In this document: positions 63,890 through 64,000 of the stretch, in pieces
How positions within the stretch are numbered: position 1 is the first letter of the stretch
How the letters are laid out: the number at the start of each line of letters is the position of its first letter
Assembly (NCBI GenBank): GCA_035505915.1
Contig: DATJQI010000078.1
Span: 10,461 to 74,460 of the forward strand
From: 40CM-2-70-7 sp035505915
GTDB taxonomy: Bacteria > Gemmatimonadota > Gemmatimonadetes > Gemmatimonadales > GWC2-71-9
Direction of reading: 5' to 3'
Length of the DNA stretch: 64,000 bases
The notes under the pieces: model-generated
Database searches by the model: none
Seen by the model: only the letters and a program-made list of their open reading frames with translations
What the model was told of the DNA's origin: nothing
Translations under genes and position numbers: made by a program

Positions 63890-64000
63890 ATGCATAACGG
63901 CGCGCCTTCACCTGAATTGTGCCATGTGCCAGAGCTTTTAGCTCTGCATTATGACGAGCGAAGGGCGATAGTACCCATACCTTCTTGGCCGGCCAGTGAC
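63890..64000 (+). CDS. Possible start of an unknown gene cut by the window edge
   Basis: ATG 63890 after GGGGAG and GGTGAG elements opens a frame of 37 codons to the edge (MHNGAPSPELCHVPELLALH...). No family marks. A small AGAGCT-TTT-AGCTCT hairpin (63931-63945) lies inside it, which speaks a little against coding. Confidence 0.3.
   Translation, partial: MHNGAPSPELCHVPELLALHYDERRAIVPIPSWPASD

Noticed and set aside
63931..63945. AGAGCT-TTT-AGCTCT as a terminator or attachment site
   Set aside because: The stem is only 6 bp, no T-run follows and no second copy was seen near the IS.
62712..64000. Terminal inverted repeats of the IS element
   Set aside because: No pair of matching inverted ends or flanking duplication could be found on either side of the transposase within the window.
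61102..64000. Prophage remnant at the right end
   Set aside because: Only small unknown genes, tRNAs and an IS transposase are present; no integrase, capsid, terminase or lysis gene is visible.

Overview
The window is very GC-rich, densely packed bacterial DNA. Genes commonly overlap by 1-4 bases and GTG, TTG and probable CTG starts are frequent. Protein style, gene order and the outer-membrane/lipoprotein content point to a Gram-negative-type chemoheterotroph, most likely Gemmatimonadota; that is inference from the sequence only. Nothing argues against it being a metagenome or draft contig.

Layout. 1-2.7 kb (minus): a four-gene operon ending in an MltD-like lytic transglycosylase that runs off the left edge, then ilvE abutting a tRNA-Lys gene. 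2.9-9.9 kb: a candidate extracellular electron transfer locus, with a [4Fe-4S]/FAD oxidoreductase divergent from an overlapping set of inner-membrane protein, 20-heme and 16-heme c-type cytochromes and an outer-membrane beta-barrel. 9.9-16.6 kb: an unusual double LysR regulator, a CheC-like protein with a hybrid histidine kinase, a methyltransferase and a tandem cupredoxin-like lipoprotein. 16.6-20.1 kb (minus): the conserved ffh-rpsP-rimM-trmD-rplS-rnhB translation block, with a one-domain RimM. 20.2-25.8 kb: a DUF445 protein, a single-ring Clp ATPase overlapping a HExxH lipoprotein, prepilin peptidase, an SpoU methyltransferase and thiD. 25.9-32.4 kb (minus): a nucleoside-salvage operon (double 5'-nucleotidase, beta-grasp/adenosine deaminase fusion, NupC, PNP).

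32.5-60.3 kb is largely phosphate biology. It holds a ComEC-like hydrolase, a DUF3006 protein and phoB-phoR; a glycosyltransferase/phosphodiesterase/PAP2 operon; ppx-ppk with an Arg-rich small protein and a CHAD protein; and a porin-pstS-pstCAB1B2-phoU cluster. Four matching 7-4-7 direct repeats (CGTTRCA-N4-CGTxxCx type) precede these operons and look like this organism's Pho boxes. Between them on the minus strand lies a nine-gene operon (53.6 to 43.8 kb) for a nonulosonate-like surface glycan or glycolipid, with two enzyme fusions and a split transketolase.

60.4-64 kb: a rhomboid protease, then a compositionally different, probably mobile end: two small unknown genes, two adjacent type II tRNA genes whose anticodons do not match their bodies, and an IS1595-type transposase. 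No rRNA, CRISPR array or complete prophage was seen.
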